From NCBI GenBank assembly GCA_013002925.1, contig JABDLQ010000160.1:1-15901 (forward strand): a stretch of DNA of 15,901 bases. The letters run 5' to 3'. Every line of letters begins with the position of its first letter. Position 1 is the stretch's first letter. The stretch is from Gammaproteobacteria bacterium (GTDB lineage Bacteria > Pseudomonadota > Gammaproteobacteria > Steroidobacterales > SZUA-146). Made by a program: the position numbers and the translations under genes. Of this stretch, positions 1 through 6,941 are shown piece after piece. Under the pieces are notes generated by a model. It saw only the letters and a list, made by a program, of their open reading frames with translations, was not told the origin of the DNA and ran no database searches.

Positions 1-729
1 CGTGAGGAGATCGCCCGGGAAAAAGCGGGCATCATGCGGATCGATGCACCGGTGATTTGTGCCGACCCGGATCCGCCTGCGGCCATCAGTGAATGTGCGG
101 TCAGTGCAGGGAGCAAACTAATACAGCTAGGCATGGACTTTCACTATTCAACCGGCACTGAATGCTGGTTGTGGGAGGGGCAGTGGGAGGCGCGGTCGGG
201 TCTTACATTGCCTGGTCAATCACATCTGGATAATATTGCTGGCGCTCTGGCAGCATTGGAACTGTTGGGCTGGTTGCCTGATGTCACCACTCTCAACCGG
301 GTGTTTGACAGCTGGAAGCTAAGCGGAAGGCTGCAGGTCGTGCCTGGGGAAGTAGAATGGTGGCTGGATGTAGCCCACAACGAGGGATCGGTCAGGGCTC
401 TGGTCCGGGCGTTGACACACAATCCGGAGAGTGGCAACTGCATTTGTATTATCGGACTGTTGGCGGACAAACCGGCTGCTGCAATGCTGACTGCGCTCCT
501 ACCCTGTGTGACCGAGTGGATTGTTGTCGCGCTGGATACTTCCCGTGCCATTCCGGCGACCGAAATCGCTGATGAGCTGTACCGACAGGGGGTTCGCAAG
601 GTTAGCGTGATGCATTCTGTCGCCGCAGGCTGTGCCGTGGCGCGCGCCCGTAGCAAAGCAGGAGATCGGGTTGTCGTGACCGGATCATTTCACACGGTGG
701 GACCTGCCATGGCCTGGCTTGGGCTATAA
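1..729 (+). CDS. folC: Bifunctional folylpolyglutamate/dihydrofolate synthase, 3' part (5' end outside window)
   Basis: FolC makes dihydrofolate from dihydropteroate and glutamate using ATP, and adds further glutamates to folates in the cytoplasm. The reading frame is open from the first base and shows 242 residues, the C-terminal part of a protein usually a little over 400 residues long; the P-loop half lies upstream of the window. Recognisable landmarks are the EIAREKAGI segment at the very start, LPGQ..LDNIAGALAAL in the middle (the usual LPG.H...N-A-ALAAL region), the ligase motif LDVAHN (here followed by EGS instead of the more usual P-A), and the C-terminal GSFHTVGPAMAWL. ATG 34 is internal, not the true start. 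dedD follows 34 bases later, as in E. coli. The assignment rests on both motifs and gene order and is firm. Confidence 0.95.
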   Translation, partial: REEIAREKAGIMRIDAPVICADPDPPAAISECAVSAGSKLIQLGMDFHYSTGTECWLWEGQWEARSGLTLPGQSHLDNIAGALAALELLGWLPDVTTLNRVFDSWKLSGRLQVVPGEVEWWLDVAHNEGSVRALVRALTHNPESGNCICIIGLLADKPAAAMLTALLPCVTEWIVVALDTSRAIPATEIADELYRQGVRKVSVMHSVAAGCAVARARSKAGDRVVVTGSFHTVGPAMAWLGL

Positions 730-763
730 TCCTGACCAGACCAAAGACAGGTGCTTAAGGGCA

Positions 764-1495
764 ATGGAAAGAGCGATTAAAGAACGTCTGGTCGGTGCCA
801 GTTTGCTGATACTGGCAGCGGTTATCATTGTCCCGTGGTTGCTCGACGGCCCTGAACAGACATCCAGAGAAACCACGGAATTGCAGCTTCCAGGTGCCGG
901 TGCGGTGCAGACGGAGACGCGCACGATCGTACTTGATGGCACGGTCCCCGGGGGTTCCGGTGTGTCGCGTGGCGCCATGGTCAATGAAACGCCCCGCGAT
1001 CGGGCACCAACAAGCGCAAAGAATGTCGACATAAAGGCCGCTCAGAGTGATCCTTCCGACACGGTCGCAGAGAAAGGTTCATCATCACCACCGGCCACAA
1101 CGGCCAAAACGGACACCACGGCGAGCGCAAGTGACGCAGCGCTCCCTGATCCGATGCAGGCAGCGGCTGCGTTGCCACCGGCTGAATTTACACAACCGGT
1201 GGAGACCGATGAGGAATCCGGGTCCGATGCGGTTAGCCTGCCGGTCACTACGGCGGCATCCGGTCCAGGCTGGGCAGTGCAGGTGGGCAGCTTTGCGTTA
1301 CAGGAAAACGCTGAACGGTTGGCAGATCGGCTAAAAAACAAGGGTTATGGTGCTTTTGTAATGCGCAACGTTGTGGATGGGCGGGTGCGTTACCGGGTGC
1401 GGGTAGGAGCGACAAAGGAACGGCCAGAGGCCGATGAACTGGCAGCTGCTTTGCGTGCTGACCGCCAGCCTGCACGGGTGGTGACACATCCCTGA
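764..1495 (+). CDS. dedD: SPOR-domain cell-division protein, DedD-like
   Basis: A 243-residue inner-membrane protein. ATG 764 is chosen because the encoded MERAIKERLVGASLLILAAV matches the usual DedD beginning: a short basic cytoplasmic tail, one membrane helix (about residues 9-28), then the P-W-LLDGP border motif. A TTG 45 bases upstream would overlap folC and add residues the family lacks. A short AAGGG lies just before the ATG. Residues about 30-165 are a low-complexity periplasmic linker rich in Ala, Ser, Thr, Pro and Asp. Residues about 168-240 are a SPOR domain (GWAVQVGSF, then RL...GY.AFV, RVRVG). SPOR domains bind septal peptidoglycan stripped of stem peptides, so a role in constriction is expected. 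Position between folC and cvpA supports the name. Confidence 0.9.
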   Translation: MERAIKERLVGASLLILAAVIIVPWLLDGPEQTSRETTELQLPGAGAVQTETRTIVLDGTVPGGSGVSRGAMVNETPRDRAPTSAKNVDIKAAQSDPSDTVAEKGSSSPPATTAKTDTTASASDAALPDPMQAAAALPPAEFTQPVETDEESGSDAVSLPVTTAASGPGWAVQVGSFALQENAERLADRLKNKGYGAFVMRNVVDGRVRYRVRVGATKERPEADELAAALRADRQPARVVTHP

Positions 1496-1532
1496 GCCTG
1501 CAAACACAGTGTCATATGATCGGGCCGCATTT

Positions 1533-1563
1533 TTGAACGCGTGTACGCGCACTTTGATAGAAT
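1533..1563 (+). promoter_or_regulatory. Candidate sigma70-type promoter for cvpA-purF
   Basis: In the 101-base gap after dedD, TTGAAC (1533-1538) and TAGAAT (1558-1563) resemble -35 and -10 hexamers. The 19-base spacer is longer than the ideal 17. A partial palindrome, GCGT-GT-ACGC (1539-1548), lies inside the spacer. It does not match the PurR operator consensus. The position, just upstream of cvpA, is sensible, but this is pattern matching only. Confidence 0.35.
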
Positions 1564-1596
1564 GCGGGCGTGGCTGGTGCTCTGGAGTTGCTGTCA

Positions 1597-2124
1597 ATGA
1601 TAACCGTTGATTATCTGATTATTGCTGTAATTGTTGTTTCCATGTTGGTCGGGTTTTTTCGTGGCTTCTTCCCGGAACTGGTGTCGATCGGCACATGGAT
1701 ACTGGCAATCTTTGCAGCGTGGCATTTTAATGGGCTGGTTGAGCCTTATCTGCAAGGCAAGCTCGGTTCTGTGGTAGCAGAACTATGGGCGTCCCGCTTA
1801 ATCATTTTTGTCGTCACGCTGATCCTGGGCGGCTTAGTGGGTCAACTGATATCACTAATCATTGACAAAACCGGCCTCAGCGGCACGGATAGAATGCTCG
1901 GCCTGGTGTTTGGCTTTGCGCGCGGTGCCGTGATTTTTGGAGTGCTGGTGATTGTCGGTCAGCTTCTGGGTTTTACAAAAGAGCCGTGGTGGCCTGAATC
2001 CCGAATGATTCCAATCGGCGAAAGAATTGCCGAAACGCTGCGCGTGATGGTACCCGAGAACGTCAGCGAGTTTATTGAGCAGCCGTCCGATGCTGATGCA
2101 GCACCTGCCCCAACCGTTCCATGA
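1597..2124 (+). CDS. cvpA: CvpA family inner-membrane protein (colicin V production)
   Basis: A 175-residue integral membrane protein of the CvpA family. ATG 1597 is preferred over an upstream GTG at 1570 because GGAG (1584-1587) is well spaced before it and the protein then starts MITVDYLIIAVI, the normal family beginning. The family signature follows: a first helix, then the G-F-F-R-G-F motif with an ELVS segment. Further hydrophobic segments lie near residues 29-45, 62-86 and 101-120. The C-terminal 35 residues are polar and acidic (PSDADAAPAP). CvpA homologues are needed for colicin V export and have been tied to envelope homeostasis and biofilm traits; the molecular activity is not settled. 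purF follows after 25 bases, the standard arrangement, which suggests co-transcription. Confidence 0.93.
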   Translation: MITVDYLIIAVIVVSMLVGFFRGFFPELVSIGTWILAIFAAWHFNGLVEPYLQGKLGSVVAELWASRLIIFVVTLILGGLVGQLISLIIDKTGLSGTDRMLGLVFGFARGAVIFGVLVIVGQLLGFTKEPWWPESRMIPIGERIAETLRVMVPENVSEFIEQPSDADAAPAPTVP

Positions 2125-2149
2125 TATTTACCAGGACAGGAAATTAACC

Positions 2150-3673
2150 ATGTGTGGTGTCGTAGGAATCGTTGGACGAAGCCCGGTAAACCTGGCAATT
2201 TATGATGCACTGACGGTGTTGCAGCATCGGGGACAGGACGCCGCCGGGATTGTGACTTGCGCAGGCAATAAACTGTTTGAAAGAAAGAAAAATGGCCTGG
2301 TGCGCGATGTGTTTCTACAGCATCATATGCTTGAACTCAAAGGGAATTATGGCCTGGGTCACGTGCGCTATCCGACTGCCGGTTGCTCCAGTGAACTGGA
2401 AGCGCAGCCATTTTATGTCAATTCACCTTATGGTATTTGTCTGGCGCATAACGGCAACCTGACCAATGCTGAAGATCTCAGCAACATGCTGTTTCGCGAA
2501 GACCGCAGGCACCTCAATACCGGCTCGGATACTGAAGCGCTGCTCAATGTTTTCGCGCATGAGCTCCAGTTAGTCAAGCAGGCCAACCCCGGTGCGCAGG
2601 ATATTTTTAACGCCGTGAGTGCTGTACACAGGCGCTGCCGCGGCGGCTACGCGGTTACTGCGCTGATTGTCGGTCATGGTCTGGTTGGGTTCAGGGATCC
2701 ATACGGCATTCGCCCACTGGTGTTGGGTCGGCGTGATACGCCCGATGGCCCCGAGCATATGCTGGCCTCCGAGAGCGTTGCACTGGATGTGCTCGGGTTT
2801 GATCTGGTCAGGGATGTGTTGCCGGGAGAGGCAGTGTTTCTGGATTTGCGGGGTCGCGTGCACAGTCAAATGTGCGCGGAAAATGCCCGTCTGAATCCGT
2901 GCATGTTTGAGTTTGTTTACTTCGCACGCCCGGATTCGATCATCGATAACATCTCGGTCTACAAAGCGCGTCTGCGGATGGGGGAAAAACTGGCAGAAAA
3001 GATCATGCTTGAACACCCGGATCACGACATCGATGTGGTAATTCCAGTTCCCGATACCAGTCGAACTGCGGCAGTGCAGGTGGCGCATCTGCTGGGCGTA
3101 AAGAACCGCGAAGGATTCATGAAAAACCGTTATATCGGGCGCACTTTTATTATGCCCGGTCAGACATTGCGCAAAAAATCCGTGCGTCGCAAACTCAATG
3201 CCATCGAACTCGAATTTCGTAACAAAAACGTGTTGCTGGTTGATGACTCTGTAGTGCGCGGAACCACATCCCAGCAGATTATTGAAATGGCGCGCGAGGC
3301 GGGAGCCCGCAAAGTGTATTTTGCATCCGCCGCACCGGCAGTGCGTTATCCGAACGTTTACGGGATTGACATGCCTGCACGAGATGAGCTTATTGCTAAC
3401 GGGCGAACCACGGAAGAGGTAGCTCACCAGATTGGCGCGGACTGGATGATCTATCAGAACCTGACGGATCTGATCGAGGCGGTTGCACACGACAAGTCTG
3501 AGATTGAGGCTTTCGATACATCGTGTTTTTCAGGAGAGTATGTGACCGGCGACGTGACCGCGGCTTATCTGAAGAAACTCGAGCAGACCCGCGCGGATGT
3601 TGCCAAAGCCAACAGAAAACGTGCCGCCAGAAATCGTGATGAAGATCTCGATACAACGATGGAAGCTGTGTAA
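2150..3673 (+). CDS. purF: Amidophosphoribosyltransferase
   Basis: Catalyses the committed step of purine synthesis, in which PRPP and glutamine give phosphoribosylamine, in the cytoplasm. The start at 2150 is fixed by chemistry: MCGVVGIVG places the N-terminal nucleophile at Cys2, exposed after Met removal, and AGGAA (2138-2142) is correctly placed. An upstream in-frame start overlapping cvpA would bury the cysteine. The N-terminal half is a class II glutamine amidotransferase (HRGQDAAGI, GLGHVRYPT, AHNGNLTN). The C-terminal half is a phosphoribosyltransferase with the PRPP loop LLVDDSVVRGTTS. The 507-residue length agrees with E. coli PurF (505). No metZ/metB-type gene follows, unlike Pseudomonas; the signalling cluster lies there instead. 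Confidence 0.97.
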   Translation: MCGVVGIVGRSPVNLAIYDALTVLQHRGQDAAGIVTCAGNKLFERKKNGLVRDVFLQHHMLELKGNYGLGHVRYPTAGCSSELEAQPFYVNSPYGICLAHNGNLTNAEDLSNMLFREDRRHLNTGSDTEALLNVFAHELQLVKQANPGAQDIFNAVSAVHRRCRGGYAVTALIVGHGLVGFRDPYGIRPLVLGRRDTPDGPEHMLASESVALDVLGFDLVRDVLPGEAVFLDLRGRVHSQMCAENARLNPCMFEFVYFARPDSIIDNISVYKARLRMGEKLAEKIMLEHPDHDIDVVIPVPDTSRTAAVQVAHLLGVKNREGFMKNRYIGRTFIMPGQTLRKKSVRRKLNAIELEFRNKNVLLVDDSVVRGTTSQQIIEMAREAGARKVYFASAAPAVRYPNVYGIDMPARDELIANGRTTEEVAHQIGADWMIYQNLTDLIEAVAHDKSEIEAFDTSCFSGEYVTGDVTAAYLKKLEQTRADVAKANRKRAARNRDEDLDTTMEAV

Positions 3674-3805
3674 TCTGGTTTGCAGCGGGACGCTGGAGCG
3701 CGGTTTGTGGCAGCAAATTGCCCCGGCTTTGTGCAAGACGATACCGGCAGAATTACCCGGCGCCGCGGGCAGAGTCACCAGTTTTTTTAACGCAGGCAGA
3801 TACCT

Positions 3806-4111
3806 ATGAGCACGGATGACAGCTCCACTGATCTTGACCATGTTGACGAGGCCGTACGCGCGTTGTTGCCAAACTATTTGAAACGCCGGAGCGTTGATGT
3901 CGTCACCATAAATGAGCTATTGCAGACGGGTGATTTTTTAGAGTTGGGCCGGCTGGCACACAACATGCGCGGTTCTGGTGGTGCTTATGGTTTGCCAAAA
4001 ATCACTGAAATCGGAGGCCAAATGGAAGCGGCCGCAAAGCAGCAAGATGGTGAAAAGATTGCCGAGCTGGTGCAGACTCTTGAACATTTTCTGTCCGGCA
4101 TCAGATTGTAA
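3806..4111 (+). CDS. Stand-alone Hpt (histidine phosphotransfer) protein
   Basis: A 101-residue soluble helical protein that is almost entirely an Hpt domain. The phospho-acceptor is predicted to be His52 in the segment RLAHNMRGSGGAYGL, which matches the family pattern H-x-x-K-G-S-x-x-x-x-G with Arg replacing the usual Lys. Such proteins shuttle phosphate between the receiver domain of a hybrid kinase and final response regulators. No kinase or receiver is fused to it. The hybrid kinase encoded at 9333-10886 and the two regulators immediately downstream are its natural partners (inferred from proximity). ATG 3806 has only a weak AGGCAGA upstream. The 132 bases separating it from purF are enough for its own promoter, but I see no convincing one. 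Confidence 0.85.
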   Translation: MSTDDSSTDLDHVDEAVRALLPNYLKRRSVDVVTINELLQTGDFLELGRLAHNMRGSGGAYGLPKITEIGGQMEAAAKQQDGEKIAELVQTLEHFLSGIRL

Positions 4112-4232
4112 CGGGTCACAGTACCGGGGAAACTTCACACGATGATGAACACCGGAACATGTCGCGCACATCAGCGCTGACCACTTACAGGAACGCCTTC
4201 GAATTATCGACCAAGCTACTAACAACCGGCCA

Positions 4233-5474
4233 GTGCGCATTTTGCTCATCGATGACGATGCGGATTTTCGCGTGCTCCTGAAAAAGCTGATACGCGCCGA
4301 GTGGTCCAGGGCAGTGGTTGATGAAATAGATCCTCTGCAGACTGAACCTGCGCCCCGGGACATCGATGCGAAACGCTATGACCTGGTGTTACTGGATCAC
4401 CAGATGGGTCATATCAGTGGCCTGCAGTTACTCAAATCATTTCGGCAAATCCCGAAGTTTCCGCCCGTCGTCATGCTCACCGCGTTTGGCAATGAGCGCC
4501 TCGCCGCAGCGGCGATCAAATGTGGGGCGGACGATTATTTGCCAAAATCCCGGTTGACCAGTTCACAACTGGTGACCACTATTCGGGAAAGTCTGCGTGG
4601 GGCATTGGGACCGAAATTGAGCCCGATGGCATTTTCGAGCCGGCGTAAACGTGGCGGATCGGCTGTCGGCGTCAGTATCAAGGGTTATGATGTGACGGAA
4701 AAAATTGCCACAGGCCCGGCATCGGCAGTTTTTCTGGCGCACAGTCATAACCTCAACAAAAAGGTAGTGCTAAAGATTCTTTATGGCGCGTTTGAGTTGT
4801 CGGATGAGCACGAACTGCTGGAACGTTTTTTGATCGAATATCAGTCCATTTCGGCGATCAAGCACCCCAATATTGTCGAAATTTATGATGTTGGTGTAGC
4901 GGATGACCATGCCTTTATCGTGATGGAATTTATAGAGGGTGGTAGCTTGCGAACGCGGCTCCAGCAATCCGGTTCGCTGGCACCGGATACGTCACTGAAA
5001 ATAGCGTTCGATCTGGTCGGGGCTCTCGCTGCTATCCATGATGTCGGAATCTTGCATCGCGATCTGAAACCCGGCAACGTCATGTTTCGTCGCGATGGAA
5101 GTCTGTGCATTATTGATTTTGGCCTCGCCAAGCAGGTACAAATCGAGCAGGCTATCACTCAGCCAGGAAAGATTTACGGCACGCCATACTACATGAGTCC
5201 CGAACAGGGCCAGGGGTTGGCGATTGATATACGCAGTGATTTTTACAATCTCGGCGTGTTGCTTTTTGAGTTGCTGACTGGACATAAGCCATATGTGGCA
5301 GGAACGCCGGTCGCGCTGGTCTTCAAACATACCTATGCCCCACTGCCTGAGCTACCGGAAAAACTTAATAAATATCAATTCCTTATTGATTCACTAATGG
5401 CGAAAAAGCCAGCAGATCGCCCACAGTCATCGGCGCAAATTTTTGAATTGTTAAAGCATTGTCAAACACTGTAA
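4233..5474 (+). CDS. Receiver domain-Ser/Thr protein kinase fusion
   Basis: A 413-residue soluble protein with two domains. Residues 1-125 are a response-regulator receiver: acidic cluster Asp7-9, phospho-acceptor Asp55 (LVLLD), Thr83 and Lys105. Residues about 148-410 are a Hanks-type protein kinase with a relaxed glycine loop (ATGPASAVFLA), Lys181 (VVLK), HRDLKPGN with Asp277 and Asn282, DFG at 295-297, SPE at 322-324, and Asp336. All core catalytic residues are present, so it should be active. The inferred role is to convert a phosphorelay signal into Ser/Thr phosphorylation. No membrane segment is visible. GTG 4233 is the only standard start codon before the receiver and has no clear ribosome-binding site. 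The frame stays open upstream to 4149 and reads protein-like, so the true N-terminus is uncertain. Confidence 0.9.
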   Translation: MRILLIDDDADFRVLLKKLIRAEWSRAVVDEIDPLQTEPAPRDIDAKRYDLVLLDHQMGHISGLQLLKSFRQIPKFPPVVMLTAFGNERLAAAAIKCGADDYLPKSRLTSSQLVTTIRESLRGALGPKLSPMAFSSRRKRGGSAVGVSIKGYDVTEKIATGPASAVFLAHSHNLNKKVVLKILYGAFELSDEHELLERFLIEYQSISAIKHPNIVEIYDVGVADDHAFIVMEFIEGGSLRTRLQQSGSLAPDTSLKIAFDLVGALAAIHDVGILHRDLKPGNVMFRRDGSLCIIDFGLAKQVQIEQAITQPGKIYGTPYYMSPEQGQGLAIDIRSDFYNLGVLLFELLTGHKPYVAGTPVALVFKHTYAPLPELPEKLNKYQFLIDSLMAKKPADRPQSSAQIFELLKHCQTL

Positions 5475-5562
5475 ACTCAGTAACTTAAGATACGGTGTAA
5501 TGCTGCGCCCGTTTGTGGACGCAATAATTGAATCAAGAAGCTGATGAAAATCAGTCATTATC

Positions 5563-5577
5563 GAGGAGCCACGATTG
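5563..5577 (+). promoter_or_regulatory. Strong ribosome-binding site fixing a TTG start
   Basis: GAGGAG at 5563-5568 is a near-perfect Shine-Dalgarno sequence. It lies six bases before TTG 5575 and decides the start of the OmpR-type regulator gene, which would otherwise seem to lack a start codon. A small hairpin, CTGAT-GAAA-ATCAG (5541-5554), sits just upstream and leaves the site exposed. Confidence 0.75.
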
Positions 5578-6276
5578 AGAATTGCTCTTTTAGAGGATGA
5601 TGCCGACCAGGCGGCCGTTGTGTCCGCATGGCTGCAGTCGGCTGGCCATACCATTAAACATTTTTCATCAGGACGGTCCTTTCTGCGTGACGTGCTCCGC
5701 GATAGCTATGATCTTTTGGTCATGGACTGGGTCGTTCCGGACATGGATGGGGTCGAAGTGATGCGACGTGTTCGTCAAAGCTCACGCAATTATACACCGG
5801 TGCTGTTTGTGACGGCGCGGGATCAGGAAGACGATGTGGTGAAAGCCCTCGGCGCTGGTGCCGATGACTATATGGAAAAACCCCTTCGTCAGCGCGAATT
5901 TCTGGCACGGGTCAATGCATTGGTCAGACGCAGTGCGGCTGGTGTCGGGAGTGATGATTTGCCGGATTCCTCTCCGTACGAAATCAAGACCCAGCAAAAA
6001 CGCCTGGTGTTACGCGGGGAGGAGATTGATCTGACTCACCGCGAGTTTGACCTGGCAATATTTATGTTTCGTAATGCCGGGAGGGTGGTTTCCAGGAGCC
6101 ATATTCTGGAGAGCATCTGGGGCATGCATGGCGCTGATTTGAATACCCGTACGGTGGACACTCATATCAGCCGATTGCGAAAAAAATTAAAAATCGGCCC
6201 GGCAAATGGCTGGCAGTTATCGGCGATTTATCAGCATGGCTACCGGTTGGAACGTACCGATACGATTGAAGCGTGA
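5575..6276 (+). CDS. OmpR/PhoB-family DNA-binding response regulator
   Basis: A 233-residue two-domain regulator. The receiver (residues 1-118) has acidic residues Glu7, Asp8 and Asp9, phospho-acceptor Asp51 (LLVMD), Thr80 (LFVTA) and Lys102 (MEKPL). The C-terminal winged helix (about 135-228) has the typical LTHREFDL, an R-T-V-D-T-H-I-S-R-L-R-K-K-L recognition-helix region and the final HGYRL hairpin. It should bind DNA as a phosphorylation-driven dimer and regulate transcription. The TTG start is supported by GAGGAG six bases away, and the protein then begins directly at the first receiver strand. No sensor kinase with membrane segments is adjacent; the soluble hybrid kinase and Hpt of this cluster are the likely phosphate source (inferred). 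Its target genes cannot be read here. Confidence 0.92.
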   Translation: MRIALLEDDADQAAVVSAWLQSAGHTIKHFSSGRSFLRDVLRDSYDLLVMDWVVPDMDGVEVMRRVRQSSRNYTPVLFVTARDQEDDVVKALGAGADDYMEKPLRQREFLARVNALVRRSAAGVGSDDLPDSSPYEIKTQQKRLVLRGEEIDLTHREFDLAIFMFRNAGRVVSRSHILESIWGMHGADLNTRTVDTHISRLRKKLKIGPANGWQLSAIYQHGYRLERTDTIEA

Positions 6277-6310
6277 TGTTTATTTGTATCTGCAAGAGGC
6301 GGAGCGTGAA

Positions 6311-6895
6311 ATGACAAAAGAAACCAGCAATCAGGAATCAACCAATGCCGCGCAGTCGGCGCCGGGCGACAACCCTGATAATCAGGAAAACGTTGATAAA
6401 ATTCGCGACATTCTGTTTGGCGGGCAGATGCGCGACTATGAACAACGATTTCGTGAAATGGAAGAAAAGATCGCCCGTGAAATAAAGCGGCTGAGTGAAA
6501 ACGTGACGGCCAGGTTTGATCAAATTGACAAGTTTATGAAAACGGAACTTAATCTGGTCAACGAAAAACTGCTGCAGGAACGAAAAGAACGTAAGCAGGA
6601 TGGAGAAGATCTTGACACTGCCCTGGGTGAGGCCCGTAAGGCCATAGAAAATCGCATTGCCGATGTTGAAGAGGTTCACGGAGCAGCGGCACAGGAGATG
6701 CGCAATCGCATGCATGAGCAGGCGAACGAATTGCTTGAAACGATTCGCCAGACCCAGGAATCGCTGGAAAGCAATTTAGGTCAGGAAACGCGGCGGTTAC
6801 GGGATGAAAAAGTGGCACGGGAAGATCTCGCTGGCCTGTTCACCGAAGTAGCGATGCGTTTGCAACGGGATTTTGATTTGCCGGACAAGCAATAA
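6311..6895 (+). CDS. Cytoplasmic coiled-coil protein with ILFG motif, function unknown
   Basis: A 194-residue, strongly charged protein without signal peptide or membrane helix. Residues 1-27 are polar and probably disordered (rich in Asn, Gln and Ser). Residues about 28-50 carry the motif NVDKIRDILFGGQMRDYEQRF. Residues about 43-170 form a long predicted coiled coil with heptad-like Leu, Ile and Met spacing, broken near the two Gly-containing stretches. The C-terminus (EDLAGLFTEVAMRLQRDF) forms a separate amphipathic helix. ATG 6311 is chosen because GGAG at 6301-6304 is well placed; the frame extends upstream into the preceding regulator gene. Its I-R-D-I-L-F-G resembles I-K-E-I-L-F-G near the N-terminus of the next protein, suggesting a common docking partner. 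A scaffold or adaptor role is inferred, not shown. Confidence 0.8.
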   Translation: MTKETSNQESTNAAQSAPGDNPDNQENVDKIRDILFGGQMRDYEQRFREMEEKIAREIKRLSENVTARFDQIDKFMKTELNLVNEKLLQERKERKQDGEDLDTALGEARKAIENRIADVEEVHGAAAQEMRNRMHEQANELLETIRQTQESLESNLGQETRRLRDEKVAREDLAGLFTEVAMRLQRDFDLPDKQ

Positions 6896-6896
6896 A

Positions 6897-6941
6897 ACCT
6901 GGGGGGGCAAATAGTGTTAATTACCCAGGTGCTTAACTTTG
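6897..6941 (+). promoter_or_regulatory. Hairpin sequestering the Shine-Dalgarno sequence before a TTG start
   Basis: ACCTGGG (6897-6903) and CCCAGGT (6924-6930) form a perfect 7-bp stem with a 20-base loop. The 3' arm contains nearly all of AGGTG (6927-6931), the only ribosome-binding site for TTG 6939, seven bases away. The 5' arm starts one base after the stop codon of the coiled-coil gene (6893-6895), so a terminating ribosome could keep the stem open. No U-run follows, so it is unlikely to be a terminator. Confidence 0.6.

Noticed and set aside
719..763. Upstream TTG start for dedD
   Set aside because: It would overlap folC and add 15 residues absent from the family; ATG 764 gives the usual N-terminus.
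1539..1548. Palindrome before cvpA as a PurR operator
   Set aside because: GCGTGTACGC does not match the A-C-G-C-A-A-A-C-G-T-T-T-G-C-G-T consensus beyond a few bases.
2570..3490. Long open frame on the - strand across purF (306 codons)
   Set aside because: It is fully antisense to a clear purF, has no recognisable motif and has a composition rich in His, Cys and Arg, typical of antisense frames.
3751..3788. Possible terminator after purF: GC-rich CCCG...CGGG followed further on by a run of seven T
   Set aside because: The stem is only four base pairs, and about 17 bases separate it from the T-run, so it does not fit an intrinsic terminator.
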